64,000 nucleotides of DNA from G963701675 sp963701675 (GCA_963701675.1 OY969623.1:6324001-6388000), one strand, 5' to 3'; shown: positions 33,138-42,315, numbered from the stretch's first letter. Numbers and translations are program-made. Notes: generated from the letters alone by a model not told the origin.

Positions 33138-34936
33138 AGTCAATTCGCCTCTCGTTGATACTCTTCATCATGATCCTTCAGGGATTCGCGCTCGTGGCAG
33201 TCCTGGGGCTACTCTACCGAACGACGTCGCAAACCCTGGCCGAGAAGGACGAAATTCATCTGCGGTCGCTCCGCTCTGAAAACGCGGCACGGTGCGAAGC
33301 GCTGAGTGAATCGCTCAACGATGAGATTTACACGCGCGCAACCGAAATATCGGCATTAGCGCAGTCGCGGTGGGGTCAAACCGAAGCGGAAATGTACGCC
33401 TGGTGGGCGGGTCAGTCGGCCGCGTGTCCAGTGGGTGGATTGTTTCATTCTCTTACCTGGATTTCGCTCAACCCTGAGGGGAACGTCGCTCCCCATTTTA
33501 CGAGCCGTGCCTTTGTTAGAATCCAGTCAGCGGCCGAGAGCGTGATCCGGCGTGAAAAGGAATCGCAGAATTCCGACTATTTCCAGGTGTACGATGAGCG
33601 GGGCGAATTCGTCAAACGATCTTCCACGCTCAGTCAAGAGGATTTCGTACTCCCGGTGCACGTCCGGGTCCGGCTGCAATCCTTCCGGCCCGAGCACGAT
33701 GATGCCGTCCTGAAAAATGGAACGCGCGTGCGGCGCGTGACGGTCAAGATGCCCGTAACCAGCGTCCAGCGCGCGGCCACGCGATTGATGCTGGACGGCC
33801 GTGATGCGATTCGCGTTCCATTCGCCGGCAAGTTGAGCCCAGCCGCAAACGGTGATCGAACCTTTGCCGTTCCGTCATTTTTCCTTCAATATGCCCGCGA
33901 CGTGTCGTTGCTAGAAGAGTCCCTGGTATCGTTCCAGAAAGAGTTCGAATGGGCCGTTGCTAGGCACCGGGCTCAATCGGCCGAAACGCTCAACTCGCTC
34001 CGGCTATTGGTTGCGGGGGTCGGCCTCGCACTTTTCGGCATCACCGCGGCCGGCGCCTACTGGCTGACGAACATTGGCTTGGCGCCGCTCAAGCGCCTTT
34101 CCGAAGCTGTGAGCCGAGTGTCGCCGAAGGACTTTCGGCTTCCCCATGACCCGAAGCCCAAGCCGCAAGAACTACGTCCCATTTACAACCGACTAACGCA
34201 GACCCTGGGACAGTTGGAAAGAGCCTTCGCGCGGGAAAAGCAATCTACGGCGGATATCTCGCATGAGCTGCGCACACCGTTGACGGCCCTGCTAACCACG
34301 ATCGAAGTTGGTTTGCGCCGGCCGCGCACTCCGGAACAATACGCGGAACTCCTACAGGAGTGTCACGGCATCGGCGGGCAATTGACACAGCTCGTGGAGC
34401 GCCTTCTTGCCCTGGCAAGAATCGATGCCTGCGCCGATACGGTTCGTGCTCAAGAGATTGATGTTACCTCTCTGGCAGCTCAATGTGTCGCCCTCGTGAA
34501 ACCGCTCGCCGAGGCTCGTGATATCTCCTTGCGGCTTCACGCAGACGGTCCAGTTAGGCTTACCACAGATGAGAACAAACTGCGCGAAGTCATAACCAAT
34601 CTGTTGCACAACGCAGTGGAGTACAACAAGCCTCGTGGCCGGATCGATCTCTCCGTCGAGCGAAACAACGGACACCTGCAGCTTCACGTTCGTGACACCG
34701 GCATCGGGATTTCCCCGAAAGCCTTAGGCCAGATCTTTGAGCGCTTCTATCGCGTGGATGAATCGCGTCATGCAGACAGCCTCCACGCGGGGCTTGGGCT
34801 CTCCATCGTCAAGAGTTATCTCGAGATTCTCGGCGGCAGCATCAAGGTGGAAAGCACGGAAGGTGAAGGAAGCACCTTCAGTGTAGAACTGCCGGTCGTC
34901 AATGGGCCCATTTCAAACCGCGGCCGATGGTCCTAG
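33134..34936 (+). CDS. Membrane sensor histidine kinase
   Basis: A 600-aa kinase partner of the preceding regulator. TM1 is ~8-28, then a large periplasmic sensor region of about 260 residues with no domain I can name, TM2 ~290-313, a HAMP-like linker, and the dimerisation helix with H377 in STADISHELRTPLTAL. The catalytic domain has the N box (LREVITNLLHNAVEYN), G1 (DTGIGIS) and GLGLSIVKS. Signal unknown. It ends two bases before the oppositely oriented GHMP kinase. Confidence 0.92.
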   Translation: MKSIRLSLILFIMILQGFALVAVLGLLYRTTSQTLAEKDEIHLRSLRSENAARCEALSESLNDEIYTRATEISALAQSRWGQTEAEMYAWWAGQSAACPVGGLFHSLTWISLNPEGNVAPHFTSRAFVRIQSAAESVIRREKESQNSDYFQVYDERGEFVKRSSTLSQEDFVLPVHVRVRLQSFRPEHDDAVLKNGTRVRRVTVKMPVTSVQRAATRLMLDGRDAIRVPFAGKLSPAANGDRTFAVPSFFLQYARDVSLLEESLVSFQKEFEWAVARHRAQSAETLNSLRLLVAGVGLALFGITAAGAYWLTNIGLAPLKRLSEAVSRVSPKDFRLPHDPKPKPQELRPIYNRLTQTLGQLERAFAREKQSTADISHELRTPLTALLTTIEVGLRRPRTPEQYAELLQECHGIGGQLTQLVERLLALARIDACADTVRAQEIDVTSLAAQCVALVKPLAEARDISLRLHADGPVRLTTDENKLREVITNLLHNAVEYNKPRGRIDLSVERNNGHLQLHVRDTGIGISPKALGQIFERFYRVDESRHADSLHAGLGLSIVKSYLEILGGSIKVESTEGEGSTFSVELPVVNGPISNRGRWS

Positions 34937-34938
34937 CG

Positions 34939-35952
34939 TCAGGTGGGTGCGATCTGCGGTTGAATCACCATGCATCCAATCTCGCCCAACACCTTCTTCA
35001 ACGCTTCAAACATTGGCGCGTCGGCGTACGTCCCCACAATGGCGCCTCCGGAGCCGGCAAATTTGGCGCTGGCGCCCAAACGCCGGGCTGCGGTCACCAG
35101 TTCGACTTGCTCGGCCGGGAGACGATAAATGGATCGCCGAGTGTCAAAATTCTGGTTGATTAACTTTGCAAGCGATTCATGATCACGTTGAAGCAAGGCA
35201 AGTCGCGCGGCGGCCGCTAGATCGGCAAACGTTTGCATTGCATTGACAACTTCCGGCTCGCCACGATCGAACCGGGCACGGATTTGATTATGGAATACCT
35301 CGGTGGGTTCACTGACATCGAGTTTGTACGCGACAAATAACGGCGGCAGCAAGCTCGGATCGAGTGGTTCATAAGAGCCGCATTGGTAACCGGACACCAC
35401 GTGCATCCGTTCCATGGAGAAGTCCATGTAAGTCAGACCTTCGTATACCTGGATAACCCGGTCCTGTAGCCCTGCCGCGATTCCGAGTTCTTCCGTTTCG
35501 ACCGCAAGGGCCAACGAAGACAATACCTCATTTGAGATCGCGACGCCGTAGAACTCCATCAAGCATCGCAGTGTTGCCACGATGATCGCGCTTGACCCGG
35601 CGAGACCGACCTGCCGCGGAATGTTGGTGCGATATCGAACGGAAAAGTTCCGGCCGTGGAGGAGTAGAGACTGACGCTGACAGAATTCCGTGAACTTTTT
35701 GATCGTCGCCTTTACCAGCCGAACACCGCCGTAATAACCGTGGAGTTTGACGTCGTAGACGAGATCGTGCACTGAACGAAACCGAGTTTGGTCTTCGCTT
35801 GTCCCGATCAATTCCACGTCTTCCCATTCGTAAAGCACCACTTCGGCAAAGAGGTTGCGGACAATGAGCGAGATCGTTTTGCCGTGGTAGCCATCGGACG
35901 GATTGCCAACGAGTCCAGCCCGAGCGTAAGCGCGATTTCGGACAATGAGCAT
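34939..35952 (-). CDS. Glucuronokinase-like GHMP kinase
   Basis: A 337-aa sugar kinase. The N-terminal ARAGLVGNPSDGYHGKTIS matches the glucuronokinase/arabinokinase subgroup, the ATP loop is PRQVGLAGSSAIIVATL (GHMP motif 2), and motif 3 is KFAGSGGAIVG. Glucuronokinase makes glucuronate 1-phosphate from glucuronate and ATP. The gene follows a nucleotidyltransferase (35965-36849) by 12 bases on the same strand, which could then make UDP-glucuronate. The substrate is inferred from motif and context; other uronate or hexose specificity is possible. Confidence 0.75.
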   Translation of the reverse strand: MLIVRNRAYARAGLVGNPSDGYHGKTISLIVRNLFAEVVLYEWEDVELIGTSEDQTRFRSVHDLVYDVKLHGYYGGVRLVKATIKKFTEFCQRQSLLLHGRNFSVRYRTNIPRQVGLAGSSAIIVATLRCLMEFYGVAISNEVLSSLALAVETEELGIAAGLQDRVIQVYEGLTYMDFSMERMHVVSGYQCGSYEPLDPSLLPPLFVAYKLDVSEPTEVFHNQIRARFDRGEPEVVNAMQTFADLAAAARLALLQRDHESLAKLINQNFDTRRSIYRLPAEQVELVTAARRLGASAKFAGSGGAIVGTYADAPMFEALKKVLGEIGCMVIQPQIAPT

Positions 35953-35964
35953 GACCTATCCGGC

Positions 35965-36849
35965 CTAGAGAAGACGTCGCAAATGCACGGCAAGGTCCGG
36001 TCCGTGCCGCGGGTCGGCGAGAGCGAATTCACAAAACGCGCGGAAATAGCTATCCAAGTTTCCAATATCGTACCGGCGTTCACCCGGGGCCAAACGGACT
36101 CCCACCACCTTGCCGCCATGTCGTATCAGCGATCGGATAGCATCCGTGAGTTGAATCTCGCCGCCCTTGCCCGCCGGTGTCGACGCTAGGAATTCGAAGA
36201 TCCGCGGATTGAACACGTATCGGGCAGCGACGGCCAATCGGCTCGGGGCCTCCGAGACTTCGGGCTTCTCGATTATGTCTTCGAGCTCGAACACGTCCTG
36301 ATTCACCGCACGTGGCTGTGCGATGCCGTACGAAACGACATCCGCAGGGGCGACTTCCTCGAAGGCTATCACGGCATCCACATCGCCGCGGCGATACTCG
36401 TCGATCATTCGTGCAATGATGCGCGACTCGGCATTCAGGCCGATGATCGTATCGCCGAGGGCCACGACGAACGGCTGCTCGCCGGAAAAATGCCGGGCGC
36501 AGAGCACGGCGTGACCAAGCCCGAGCTGTTTACGCTGTCGGGTGTAGAAATACTCCAGACCTTGACGCTCAAACTCTAACTCTTCGAGCAGGTCTTCCTT
36601 TCCGGTTTCTCGTAGGGTGGCAATGAGTTCCGGGTTCAAATCAAAATGATTCTCGATAGAGGTTTTGCCAGGTCCCGTGACGAAAAGAATGCGTCGAATC
36701 CCAGAATGCGCTATTTCCTCCACGACATATTGCACCACCGGCTTTCGGCCGACGGGCAGCATTTCCTTGGGTTGGCTTTTGGTGGAAGGCAGCAATCGAG
36801 TTCCAAGACCCGCAACGGGAACTACGGCGAGATCTACGTTGGTAGCCAT
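35965..36849 (-). CDS. galU: UTP-sugar-1-phosphate uridylyltransferase (GalU-like)
   Basis: A 294-aa enzyme of the GalU type that forms UDP-sugar from UTP and a sugar 1-phosphate. AVVPVAGLGTRLLPSTKSQP with KEMLPV is the nucleotide-binding loop; VEEIAHSGIRRILFVTGPGK, LGLGHAVLCARHF, VALGDTI and GGEIQLTDAI follow in the GalU order. I use the ATG at 36849 (MATNVDLAVVP), since upstream codons are not family-like. It is first of a pair with the glucuronokinase-like gene, so glucuronate 1-phosphate as well as glucose 1-phosphate is a plausible substrate. Confidence 0.88.
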   Translation of the reverse strand: MATNVDLAVVPVAGLGTRLLPSTKSQPKEMLPVGRKPVVQYVVEEIAHSGIRRILFVTGPGKTSIENHFDLNPELIATLRETGKEDLLEELEFERQGLEYFYTRQRKQLGLGHAVLCARHFSGEQPFVVALGDTIIGLNAESRIIARMIDEYRRGDVDAVIAFEEVAPADVVSYGIAQPRAVNQDVFELEDIIEKPEVSEAPSRLAVAARYVFNPRIFEFLASTPAGKGGEIQLTDAIRSLIRHGGKVVGVRLAPGERRYDIGNLDSYFRAFCEFALADPRHGPDLAVHLRRLL

Positions 36850-36882
36850 GTCGAGAGTTTTACCACAAAGGCGCGTAGGACA

Positions 36883-36903
36883 CAAAGACCTTCAAAGTCT
36901 TTG
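36883..36903. promoter_or_regulatory. Small hairpin upstream of galU
   Basis: A 7-bp stem (36883-36889 with 36897-36903) with a 7-base loop sits between the lipoprotein stop and the galU start, next to ACCACAAAGG-type repeat words. It may help end the lipoprotein transcript, but no U tract is seen on the minus strand. Confidence 0.3.
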
Positions 36904-36930
36904 CGTCATGCACGTCTTTCGGGTGGTTTC

Positions 36931-37644
36931 TCAGCTACCCGCCTTAGCCTGGGCGAGCCAGACTTCCTTCACGCGATATTGGGGAAAGTGACGCCAAGCG
37001 CTCCGCGCCCCGTTCTCCGGCAGGATCTCTCCTTCGACAAGGACAAGGTCGCCGGGTTTGAACTGTGCCAGACGTGGATTCTCTACCAACACGACTTTGC
37101 CGCCGTGTTTGTCTTCGCGGGCGGGATCACAGTATCGAAGCTCCCAATGGCCGGAATAGTGCTTCTCGAGTATGCCCTGAAGCCAGCTGTGATCCGGAGC
37201 ATGGCCGAAGGTCTCCGGGACTTGTCGTCGAATAGCAGGCGTGCTGACTACGTTGATCGTTTCCTTTGGACGAACCGCCGGTGTCGCCGGAACCGAAGCG
37301 TTCGGATTGCTTCCAACAGGTGACGTCGGCACCGGCCCATTCGAGCGCTCCGCGGTGCGAAACTCCGGAATTTGTGTAGTCGCCGGGGGAAGCGCGGGGA
37401 TGTCCGAGGGTGTGTCGACTGGTCCGGCCGCAGCAACGGCGAATTCCGGCGCCGCGGGCGGCGTCGGCTCGGCTTGTGCCACGGTCTCAGGAACCGAGGC
37501 CGCGGCTTGCGTCTCGATTGGTTTTTTGTAAAGAAGAAGCGGATCTTGCGGGTACGGGTGGCGCGGACGCGACGTTGCACATCCAACGGAACTGGCACAT
37601 ACCAAGGCGCCGATCAGGATAGAGCGTAGAGAGTGTTGGTGCAT
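36931..37644 (-). CDS. Predicted lipoprotein with C-terminal OB-like domain
   Basis: A 237-aa precursor with a lipoprotein signal (MHQHSLRSILIGALVCASSV then GC; lipobox SVGC). A Pro/Ala/Thr-rich spacer (~35-135) follows, then a folded C-terminal part (~150-230) with GGKVVLVENPRLAQFKPGDL and VLVEGEI, which resembles a small beta barrel. I do not recognise the function. ATG 37644 is chosen over the TTG one codon upstream. Confidence 0.55.
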   Translation of the reverse strand: MHQHSLRSILIGALVCASSVGCATSRPRHPYPQDPLLLYKKPIETQAAASVPETVAQAEPTPPAAPEFAVAAAGPVDTPSDIPALPPATTQIPEFRTAERSNGPVPTSPVGSNPNASVPATPAVRPKETINVVSTPAIRRQVPETFGHAPDHSWLQGILEKHYSGHWELRYCDPAREDKHGGKVVLVENPRLAQFKPGDLVLVEGEILPENGARSAWRHFPQYRVKEVWLAQAKAGS

Positions 37645-37763
37645 CAATGCGTCCTTGCCTTTCGATGGACCGGATCCTACCGGCCAAGCGACGTGCTAAG
37701 GTCCCCTATCGGGGTATCGGCAAATTGGACGGCGAACTTTAGTGGTTTTTCCAACGAAATGGA

Positions 37764-39341
37764 TTACACGGGCCGACCATCCATGTTTTCGCAGAGTCGC
37801 TCCAGCGCTTCCCTGGCAAAGTAGGCGACATCGGCGTCTTCTGCGTCGGCAAGACGATCCAGGTCGGGCCACAAGAGCGTCAGGCCTTCGGCGGCGATGA
37901 TTTCAACCGCTTCGTGAACGCGGCGTCGGTCTTCACTGGTGAGAGCAAGTCGAAAACCGTTCAGGGCCTGCCTTTCGCCAAGTCGGGCCAAGGCGGCACG
38001 AGCCGACTGGCGGACCTCGGAGTTGGAGTCGCGCCGCAGTTCTTGAAGCGTCGACAATACCGGCCGCCGTAACATTGGTTCCCACCAGCCGAGACTGCTG
38101 ACGGCAGCGGCGCGAAACGTCGGATCCCAATCGCGTGCCGCCAACATCAAGAATACTTCGGTCTCTTCAGATGGATGGCCGCGGAGCGCTCGCAGAATTG
38201 CGGCGTACGGTAGCGTCGCCGGCACCGAACTTCGATGCGGCGCCGCGGCGCGGCGACGGCGCTGGGTGCGGCGAACGACCGCAATCTCGCGGCCGACCCA
38301 CCCTCGCAACCCGTTTCCGACCGTAGGCGCCTTTGACCACGTCAAGAGACGGACCGCTGCCTCACGATGTGGGAAGTGCCGGCTATCGAGAAGCGGCAAA
38401 ATGACGTTCGCCGTTTCCGCCTGCAAGTCGTCCAGCGCGGCCATAATGTCCAACTGTTCCGAAGGGGCCGCGTTAGGAAGTGCCGCACACAACTCATCCG
38501 GCGCTTCACGCAAGTAGTCTGCCAGCATCGGCTCGATGGCCGTTATCCGGGAGAGCTGCCACTGGAATGCTTCGCGCTCCGCCATCTCCTCCGGAAGTGT
38601 CGCCTCGGCGTGCGGTGCCCGGCGCAGTTGCCGTATCGCTTCCGAAAAAACCCGGACCAGGAGTGGATGAACGGCGTCTGGACGATGATCCCAGAGATCC
38701 TCGACGGCGTCCCCGAGTCGAGCCTCGGTGATTACCTGTGGCTGTACGCCGAACCGCAACCCTTCGAACGCTCGATGCAGAATCCGCAGCGCCGCGGTGT
38801 CCAGAGTGCGATCCGGATGGCGTAGATGGCTCGTGAACCCCGGGAAACAAACCGTTTCCGCGGCGAAGAAATGCCCCAAAGGAAAATCGCCTGCCACTTC
38901 GGCGCAACGGAGCAAATGCGGCAAGCTTTGCTCGCGATTCAAATTCCGAAGCCCGCCGGCAAGGTCGATCCAGTACCACGATTGTTCGAGATTATCGCTG
39001 CTTAGCCGGCGATTTAGCTGACGCTCGAGGATGCGCCCGGCGATGTCGCTGCCGATTTCCGCCAGTGCGCGAACCTGCACGACAAATTGCGTGCCCGGTT
39101 GCAGACTGGCTTCCACCGACGCATGATCGCCCCGTTCCAAGAGAGAGCGGAATCGAGTCTTCGTCAATTCGACCGCAGCTTCGTTGATTTGGCCGCCTTG
39201 AAACAAGTCGATGTGTTGTCGCGTTACGGGTGAAAGCTCGTTGTGTTGGCGTGGCCTGCGATTCCAGTACCACCCAATTAGAAAGACGGCCGCCACCAGC
39301 ACCGGAAGTGTGATGCCGATTATCGTCACAATGTGCGGCAT
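37764..39341 (-). CDS. Membrane-anchored HEAT-repeat protein
   Basis: A 525-aa protein with one N-terminal TM (~4-24) and a long alpha-helical body. The C-terminal ~200 residues show HEAT-like repeats (for example DPTFRAAAVSSLGWWEPMLR, then SEVRQSARAALARLGE, then DADVAYFAREALERL). The middle carries a basic stretch RRTQRRRRAAAPH. HEAT arrays usually form protein-protein interaction surfaces; no enzymatic motif is seen. The start is ATG 39341 (or TTG 39347). It does not share an obvious pathway with its neighbours. Confidence 0.6.
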   Translation of the reverse strand: MPHIVTIIGITLPVLVAAVFLIGWYWNRRPRQHNELSPVTRQHIDLFQGGQINEAAVELTKTRFRSLLERGDHASVEASLQPGTQFVVQVRALAEIGSDIAGRILERQLNRRLSSDNLEQSWYWIDLAGGLRNLNREQSLPHLLRCAEVAGDFPLGHFFAAETVCFPGFTSHLRHPDRTLDTAALRILHRAFEGLRFGVQPQVITEARLGDAVEDLWDHRPDAVHPLLVRVFSEAIRQLRRAPHAEATLPEEMAEREAFQWQLSRITAIEPMLADYLREAPDELCAALPNAAPSEQLDIMAALDDLQAETANVILPLLDSRHFPHREAAVRLLTWSKAPTVGNGLRGWVGREIAVVRRTQRRRRAAAPHRSSVPATLPYAAILRALRGHPSEETEVFLMLAARDWDPTFRAAAVSSLGWWEPMLRRPVLSTLQELRRDSNSEVRQSARAALARLGERQALNGFRLALTSEDRRRVHEAVEIIAAEGLTLLWPDLDRLADAEDADVAYFAREALERLCENMDGRPV

Positions 39342-39557
39342 GGCCAAAGATCTACTGAAGTTGGACTCAGGTCATCAGACCGAGCGTGTTGATGCCCGAC
39401 CAAGACCCATTCACCACCTCTGCGAGTCTGACACGCACTTGGCCTCATCCCTGGCAGACGTGTTCATCGAGAGCCAATTCTATCAGACCCAGAAGTCGTT
39501 GGTACAAAAAACCATGCGCGACGCCCATTTCGTACCGACGGATGCAAACCCGAACGG

Positions 39558-40535
39558 TCACTCACCCAACGGCACGAGTCGAAACGCGGGGGAACGGGGC
39601 GAAGTTTCTGCCAGCTGATACTCGCTGGGTAATTGAAGCCGTAATGGCTCGCCGGGATAAACGCCGGGCTCCCACTTTCGGCCGGTAAGATCGACGAACG
39701 CCGTGACCGATGGAGTCCCCTCGGCAGCGGGCCCCCAAATCTTCAATGGAACTTTGCCGCCCTGTGGGTCCATGAATTCGGGTCGCAAGTCAAACTTTCC
39801 AGGACACAAAAACCGCACAGGGACGGCCGACATTTCGTAGAGTTTTTGCCGTGGTCGAACCGTCATTCGCACCGTCACGGTAGATGGAGTGCAGCGAATA
39901 GGATGGCCATCGATCTCGTGCGCCAGTGCAACGCCCTCGGCGACTACCGATTCGGAACCGGTGTCGTTTTCTCCACCGCTGGGCAACAAGAACGGGTTGG
40001 TAGGCACGGCGCGTAGCCGATCCAACACCTCTTGAGGCCCGCGGACGCGCACACGATTGGGTTCAACGACGATCTGGCTTACTCGTTCATCCGGGGCAGG
40101 GTCGAGCCGGACGGCGAGCCGTCGTTCTACAACTCGGTGCAACGTGACCGGGATCCGGTTGCGACCTTCAAGGACCATGGGTGTGACGCCCGGCGGCGCT
40201 TGAACGTCAGCGGCATCGACGCGAATCGTGTCTCGAAATCGGCTATCGTTCTGCCGTTCTTCTGGCACAACAACCGTTGTGGTGACACGAACCTCGCCTC
40301 GCTCCAACATGCGGCGAAGCGCACGAATTCCCGCAGGCGGGCCGCGGAATGAAACGGGAACTTGTGATGGCCCGTTCACCTCAAGGTCGTAACGGTCAAG
40401 TTGCCCGGGGGCGACCGAAACGTCTACGGGAACCGGAATATTATCGAGTGTTTCCTGGTCACGACTGCGCGCGTAGAGCCAGGCCAAAACAGCCAACCCA
40501 ACGGCCACGGCAATGGACAAAAGCCGGTCGATCAT
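39558..40535 (-). CDS. cdaR: YbbR-domain protein, CdaR-like regulator
   Basis: A 325-aa protein with an N-terminal TM (~4-22, SIAVAVGLAVLAWLYA) and repeated YbbR-type beta domains (RRLAVRLDPAPDERVSQIVV with VEPNRVRVRGPQEVL; later VRFLCPGKF). In Firmicutes CdaR (YbbR) binds and modulates the diadenylate cyclase CdaA. Here it lies 13 bases after cdaA on the same strand, which supports that role. A 210-base stretch on its 3' side holds no gene I can support. Confidence 0.75.
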   Translation of the reverse strand: MIDRLLSIAVAVGLAVLAWLYARSRDQETLDNIPVPVDVSVAPGQLDRYDLEVNGPSQVPVSFRGPPAGIRALRRMLERGEVRVTTTVVVPEERQNDSRFRDTIRVDAADVQAPPGVTPMVLEGRNRIPVTLHRVVERRLAVRLDPAPDERVSQIVVEPNRVRVRGPQEVLDRLRAVPTNPFLLPSGGENDTGSESVVAEGVALAHEIDGHPIRCTPSTVTVRMTVRPRQKLYEMSAVPVRFLCPGKFDLRPEFMDPQGGKVPLKIWGPAAEGTPSVTAFVDLTGRKWEPGVYPGEPLRLQLPSEYQLAETSPRSPAFRLVPLGE

Positions 40536-40548
40536 GCCTGAAACCCCA

Positions 40549-41361
40549 TCATGCAGCCCGGCGGCTGGCCACCTTCACCAACGCGGTGCTGCTCAAGAGT
40601 GCGGCCAGTCGACGCGACAGGTTCTCGCGCGGCACCGCTTCCAGTCGGCCGCCGACTCCAACAGAAATTCGTCCGGTTTCTTCGCTCACAACCAACAAAA
40701 TCGCATCGGTCTCTTCGCTCAGACACAAAGCAGCGCGATGACGCATGCCCATGTGCGCGTTCTCCGGCGTTGGTATCTGACCCAGCGGAAGCTGACACGC
40801 GGCCGCCGCAACGCGGCCCTGAGTGATAATCACCGCCCCATCGTGGAGTGGGCTACGAGGACTAAAAAGCGATCGGATGAGAGCGGCTGAGACGTCGGCA
40901 TTTATTCGCTCACCCGTTTCTGCGAACGGCGCCAGGGAAAGCTGTCGTTGCACCGCAATCAACGCACCGACGCTCTCACGCGACAATGCCTCGGCCGCGT
41001 CGGCAAGCTGGTCGGCGATCGGATGTCGCTCGCGCCCGAGATAACGCATCATCTGGTATCGGCCGAGTATGAATAGCCCGCGCCTGAGCTCCGGTTGAAA
41101 GATCACCAATAGTCCCACCATGCTCGTGGTCATGATGTATTCGAGAACATTCGCCAACACGGTCAGGTCGAAGGCTGCGATGATGACTTGGGCGCCGAGT
41201 ATGAGACCGACAATCGCCAACCCCAGCAACCGAATGACGCCGGGCCCGCGCAATTTCCCCAGAAGGCGAAGAATGCCGTACAGCACCACGGTAAGAATGC
41301 CGATCTCCACCAGATCGCGCGTTCCAACCGAGTCAATCAGCTGTTGGACCTGGTCACCCAA
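40549..41361 (-). CDS. cdaA: Diadenylate cyclase CdaA
   Basis: CdaA (270 aa) makes c-di-AMP from two ATP at the inner membrane. Three TM segments (~18-35, 42-63, 65-88) precede the DAC domain. Its DGA motif is at 174-176 (PLHDGAVI) and the RHR motif at 207-209 (GMRHRAAL); the usual Thr before RHR is Met here. The start is TTG 41361, with GAGGGA six bases upstream. It follows folP and precedes the YbbR gene, a folP-cdaA-cdaR arrangement rather than cdaA-cdaR-glmM. Confidence 0.9.
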   Translation of the reverse strand: MGDQVQQLIDSVGTRDLVEIGILTVVLYGILRLLGKLRGPGVIRLLGLAIVGLILGAQVIIAAFDLTVLANVLEYIMTTSMVGLLVIFQPELRRGLFILGRYQMMRYLGRERHPIADQLADAAEALSRESVGALIAVQRQLSLAPFAETGERINADVSAALIRSLFSPRSPLHDGAVIITQGRVAAAACQLPLGQIPTPENAHMGMRHRAALCLSEETDAILLVVSEETGRISVGVGGRLEAVPRENLSRRLAALLSSTALVKVASRRAA

Positions 41362-41398
41362 AATTCGTCCCTCGTCCTGACGCGACCGACATCGACGG

Positions 41399-42238
41399 CT
41401 AATCGCGCCGCAATGCGTCGAACATCATGACCGCGTCACGGGTTTCTTTGACGTCGTGGACGCGAACTACTTGCACGGCATTTTGGCTCATCGCAAAGCA
41501 GACCGCCGCGAGCGATCCGGCCAAGCTCTGTTCGACCGGCCGGTCACCCAGTAGTTTTCCCACAAAACCCTTGAGCGACACCCCTAGGCACACGGGTCTA
41601 CCCAGTCGCTGAAAAGCCGCCAAACGGCCGACGATTTCCATGTTGTGTGCGGCGCTCTTCCCAAACCCAATTCCCGGATCGAGCGCAACTTGCTCGGCGG
41701 CTATACCGAAGGACTTAAGCGAATGCAACCTCGCCTCAAGATATGCCGTGATTTCGCCGACAACGTCGGCATACGTCGGCTTCTGCTGCATCGTAGCCGG
41801 TGTGCCTTGCATGTGCATAAGAATCACGCCGGCGCGAGTGTCACGCGCCACCGAGATCATCTCGTCGTCGCCGGTCAACGCGGTGACATCATTGATGATG
41901 TGCGCACCGCCGGCAAGGCATTGCCGTGCGACCTCCGCCTTCGATGTGTCGACGGAAATCGGAATCGAAACTTGTTTCGCCAAAGACTCAACGACGGGCA
42001 CTACCCGGCGCAACTCCTCATCCATCGCCACGGCACTTGAGCCAGGCCGGGTCGATTCACCGCCAATGTCCAAAATGTCGGTGCCGTGGGAGACGAGTGT
42101 GAGTCCGTGGGCTATCGCTACGTCGTGATCGACGTATTTGCCGCCGTCGGAGAAACTATCTGGCGTGACGTTGACGATTCCCATCACCAACGGCCGGCGA
42201 TCAATTTGTAAGGTTCGGTCGGGGAGACGCCAGTACAT
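41399..42238 (-). CDS. folP: Dihydropteroate synthase
   Basis: DHPS (279 aa) condenses pABA with 6-hydroxymethyl-dihydropterin diphosphate for folate synthesis and is the sulfonamide target. Both signatures are clear: MGIVNVTPDSFSDGGKY and DILDIGGESTRPGS. Further conserved: INDVTALTGD, ILMHMQGTP, LDPGIGFGKSAAHN and RVHDVKETRDAV. Followed in operon by cdaA. A perfect TTGTCAG palindrome lies upstream (42247-42310). Confidence 0.95.
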   Translation of the reverse strand: MYWRLPDRTLQIDRRPLVMGIVNVTPDSFSDGGKYVDHDVAIAHGLTLVSHGTDILDIGGESTRPGSSAVAMDEELRRVVPVVESLAKQVSIPISVDTSKAEVARQCLAGGAHIINDVTALTGDDEMISVARDTRAGVILMHMQGTPATMQQKPTYADVVGEITAYLEARLHSLKSFGIAAEQVALDPGIGFGKSAAHNMEIVGRLAAFQRLGRPVCLGVSLKGFVGKLLGDRPVEQSLAGSLAAVCFAMSQNAVQVVRVHDVKETRDAVMMFDALRRD

Positions 42239-42246
42239 AGTTGTTA

Positions 42247-42310
42247 GTTGTCAGTTGTCAGTTGTCAGTGGATATCCTCTTCATTTGACTGACAACTGAC
42301 AACTGACAAC
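42247..42310. repeat. Perfect inverted repeat of TTGTCAG units
   Basis: Arms at 42247-42268 and 42289-42310 are perfect 22-base reverse complements built from three TTGTCAG units, around a 20-base loop. It lies between the lptE stop region and the folP start, so it could terminate or process the mRNA of the folP operon's neighbour. Such TTGTCAG palindromes look like dispersed repeat elements; only one copy is present here. Confidence 0.75.
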
Positions 42311-42315
42311 TCTAT

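Noticed and set aside
42241..42310. CRISPR array from TTGTCAG repeats
   Set aside because: The units are only seven bases, have no spacers, and form one inverted pair; no cas gene is in the window.
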